NCBI GenBank assembly: GCA_950059285.1
Contig: CATLTV010000038.1
Location: forward strand, 1-33,980
Reading direction: 5' to 3'
Length of the DNA: 33,980 bases
DNA from: an uncultured Pseudomonadota bacterium
Lineage (GTDB): Bacteria > Myxococcota_A > Bradymonadia > Bradymonadales > Bradymonadaceae
How positions within the stretch are numbered: position 1 is the stretch's first letter; each line of letters opens with the position of its first letter. The translations under genes were made by a program, and so were the position numbers. A model generated the notes under the pieces. That model was given only the letters and a program-made list of their open reading frames with translations, ran no database searches and was not told the origin of the DNA. Positions 33,290-33,980 of the stretch are shown one piece after another.

Positions 33290-33877
33290 TTGGCTACACT
33301 ACACACAGCTCGCCTTACTCTGAGACGATGGCAACCTGAAGATCATGAACCCTTCATCGCCATGAACCTTGATCCCGAGGTCATGCGTTATTTTCCATCC
33401 ACCTATACACGCGAACAAAGTCTTGAACACATCTCACGCATGAACGCCTTGATTGATGCTGAAGGCTGGGGGTTCTGGTCCGCAAGTACACGACAAGGTC
33501 ATGATTTTATTGGTGTAATCGGACTGATCGCTCGCGATCACACAAGCCCTCTTCCTCATGCGCCATGTGTGGAGGTGGGCTGGAGGGTTGCACAAAAGCA
33601 CTGGCGGCGAGGCTATGCCACCGAAGCCGCGCTCGCTTCACTGCAATACGCCTTTGAACATCTTCACAAGGCCGAGATTGTAGCGTTTACAGCTATCCAA
33701 AACACACCTTCACGCAAGGTCATGGAAAAGCTCGGAATGCACAACCTCCAAGAAGACTTTGACCACCCAAATGTGCCCGACCACAGCCACGTCAAACGTC
33801 ATTGTGTCTACAAGCTCACTCGTGAAGAGTGGCTCAATGCACATCCTTCACCATCGTATACCGTTGATATATCTTAG
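33290..33877 (+). CDS. GNAT-family N-acetyltransferase (RimJ/RimL-like)
   Basis: The 195-residue protein has the RimJ/RimL layout: TARLTLRRWQPEDHEPFIAMNLDPEVMRYFPS at the N-terminus, IGVIGLIARDH in the core, the acetyl-CoA loop VGWRVAQKHWRRGYATEAALASLQYAFEHL, and the C-terminal FTAIQNTPSRKVMEKLGMHNLQEDFDHP. It would acetylate an amine; the substrate is unknown. It begins at TTG, with GGAGG about 8 bases upstream. It lies behind the parA-RHH terminator, so it has its own transcript, and it is followed by AACGTT array 3. Confidence 0.88.
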   Translation: MATLHTARLTLRRWQPEDHEPFIAMNLDPEVMRYFPSTYTREQSLEHISRMNALIDAEGWGFWSASTRQGHDFIGVIGLIARDHTSPLPHAPCVEVGWRVAQKHWRRGYATEAALASLQYAFEHLHKAEIVAFTAIQNTPSRKVMEKLGMHNLQEDFDHPNVPDHSHVKRHCVYKLTREEWLNAHPSPSYTVDIS

Positions 33878-33884
33878 TTATTTG

Positions 33885-33922
33885 AAATAACGTTAAAACG
33901 TTTTAACGTTTTAACGTTATTT
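33885..33922. repeat. AACGTT array 3 (four units, 8-bp period)
   Basis: AACGTT occurs at 33889, 33897, 33905 and 33913. The spacer dinucleotides are AA, TT and TT rather than AT. The 38-bp stretch is a palindrome except for its central TT. It lies 8 bases past the GNAT stop. Confidence 0.8.
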
Positions 33923-33925
33923 TTT

Positions 33926-33961
33926 GAAAGATGCAGGTGCTGTACAGCACCTGCATCTTTC
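33926..33961. terminator. perfect 36-bp palindrome at the window end
   Basis: Two 18-bp arms meet at TGTACA with no loop. Directly upstream is the T-rich end of array 3. It is the likely terminator after the GNAT gene. The last bases of the window (AAGGAGACGAGGTG) look like a ribosome site with a possible GTG start for a gene further on. Confidence 0.8.
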
Positions 33962-33980
33962 TTGAAGGAGACGAGGTGGG

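Overview
This window is a large chromosomal flagellar gene cluster from a Gram-negative bacterium. The FlgI P-ring protein, lipoproteins with lipoboxes and several Sec signal peptides show an outer membrane. The Ser/Gly/Asp-rich linker after the lipobox of one lipoprotein, the split flagellar operons and the short (277-residue) flagellin suggest a lineage in the former deltaproteobacteria (Bradymonadia/Myxococcota-like). That placement is inference from style, not from a marker gene.

Layout. Positions 1-1231 hold a PepSY-TM iron-reductase-like membrane protein and perhaps the start of a further gene. From about 1.5 to 8.1 kb, minus strand, are two flagellar operons: flgB-flgC-fliE, then fliF-fliG-fliH-fliI. 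From 8.3 to 13.4 kb are non-flagellar genes: an alpha/beta-hydrolase lipoprotein, an RNase II/R-type nuclease that appears fused to a C-terminal dsRNA-binding domain, a hypothetical protein, and a beta-propeller-like lipoprotein behind fliR. From 13.4 to 24.1 kb, minus strand, are fliR; fliN-fliO-fliP-fliQ; fliS-(fliT-like)-helical repeat gene-fliL-fliM; fliD; and fliC. From 24.5 to 27.2 kb are a PaaI-type thioesterase (plus) and flgI-flgJ(rod-binding)-FHA gene (minus). From 27.4 to 31.7 kb, plus strand, are a MotE-like gene, fliK, flgD and flgE. The right end (31.7-34 kb) is a ParA ATPase plus ribbon-helix-helix (RHH) gene pair and a GNAT acetyltransferase.

Together the flagellar genes supply the MS-ring (FliF), the switch (FliG/M/N), the export gate (FliO/P/Q/R) and export ATPase with stator (FliI/H), rod parts (FlgB/C, FliE, FlgJ), the P-ring (FlgI), the hook and its cap and length control (FlgE/D, FliK), and the filament, cap and chaperones (FliC, FliD, FliS). 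FlhA, FlhB, FliJ, FlgA, FlgF/G, FlgH, FlgK/L, MotA/B and chemotaxis genes are not in the window.

Three DNA-level patterns stand out. (1) Nearly every operon ends in a long inverted repeat, and eight of these are perfect, loop-free palindromes of 36-76 bp with unrelated sequences. (2) Three arrays of AACGTT repeated every 8 bp bracket the ParA-RHH-GNAT block and look like partition or operator sites for the RHH protein. (3) The sequence TGTCTGA (TCAGACA in gene orientation) recurs upstream of fliF, fliR, fliN, fliC and flgI, next to an AT-rich stretch that resembles a -10 element.
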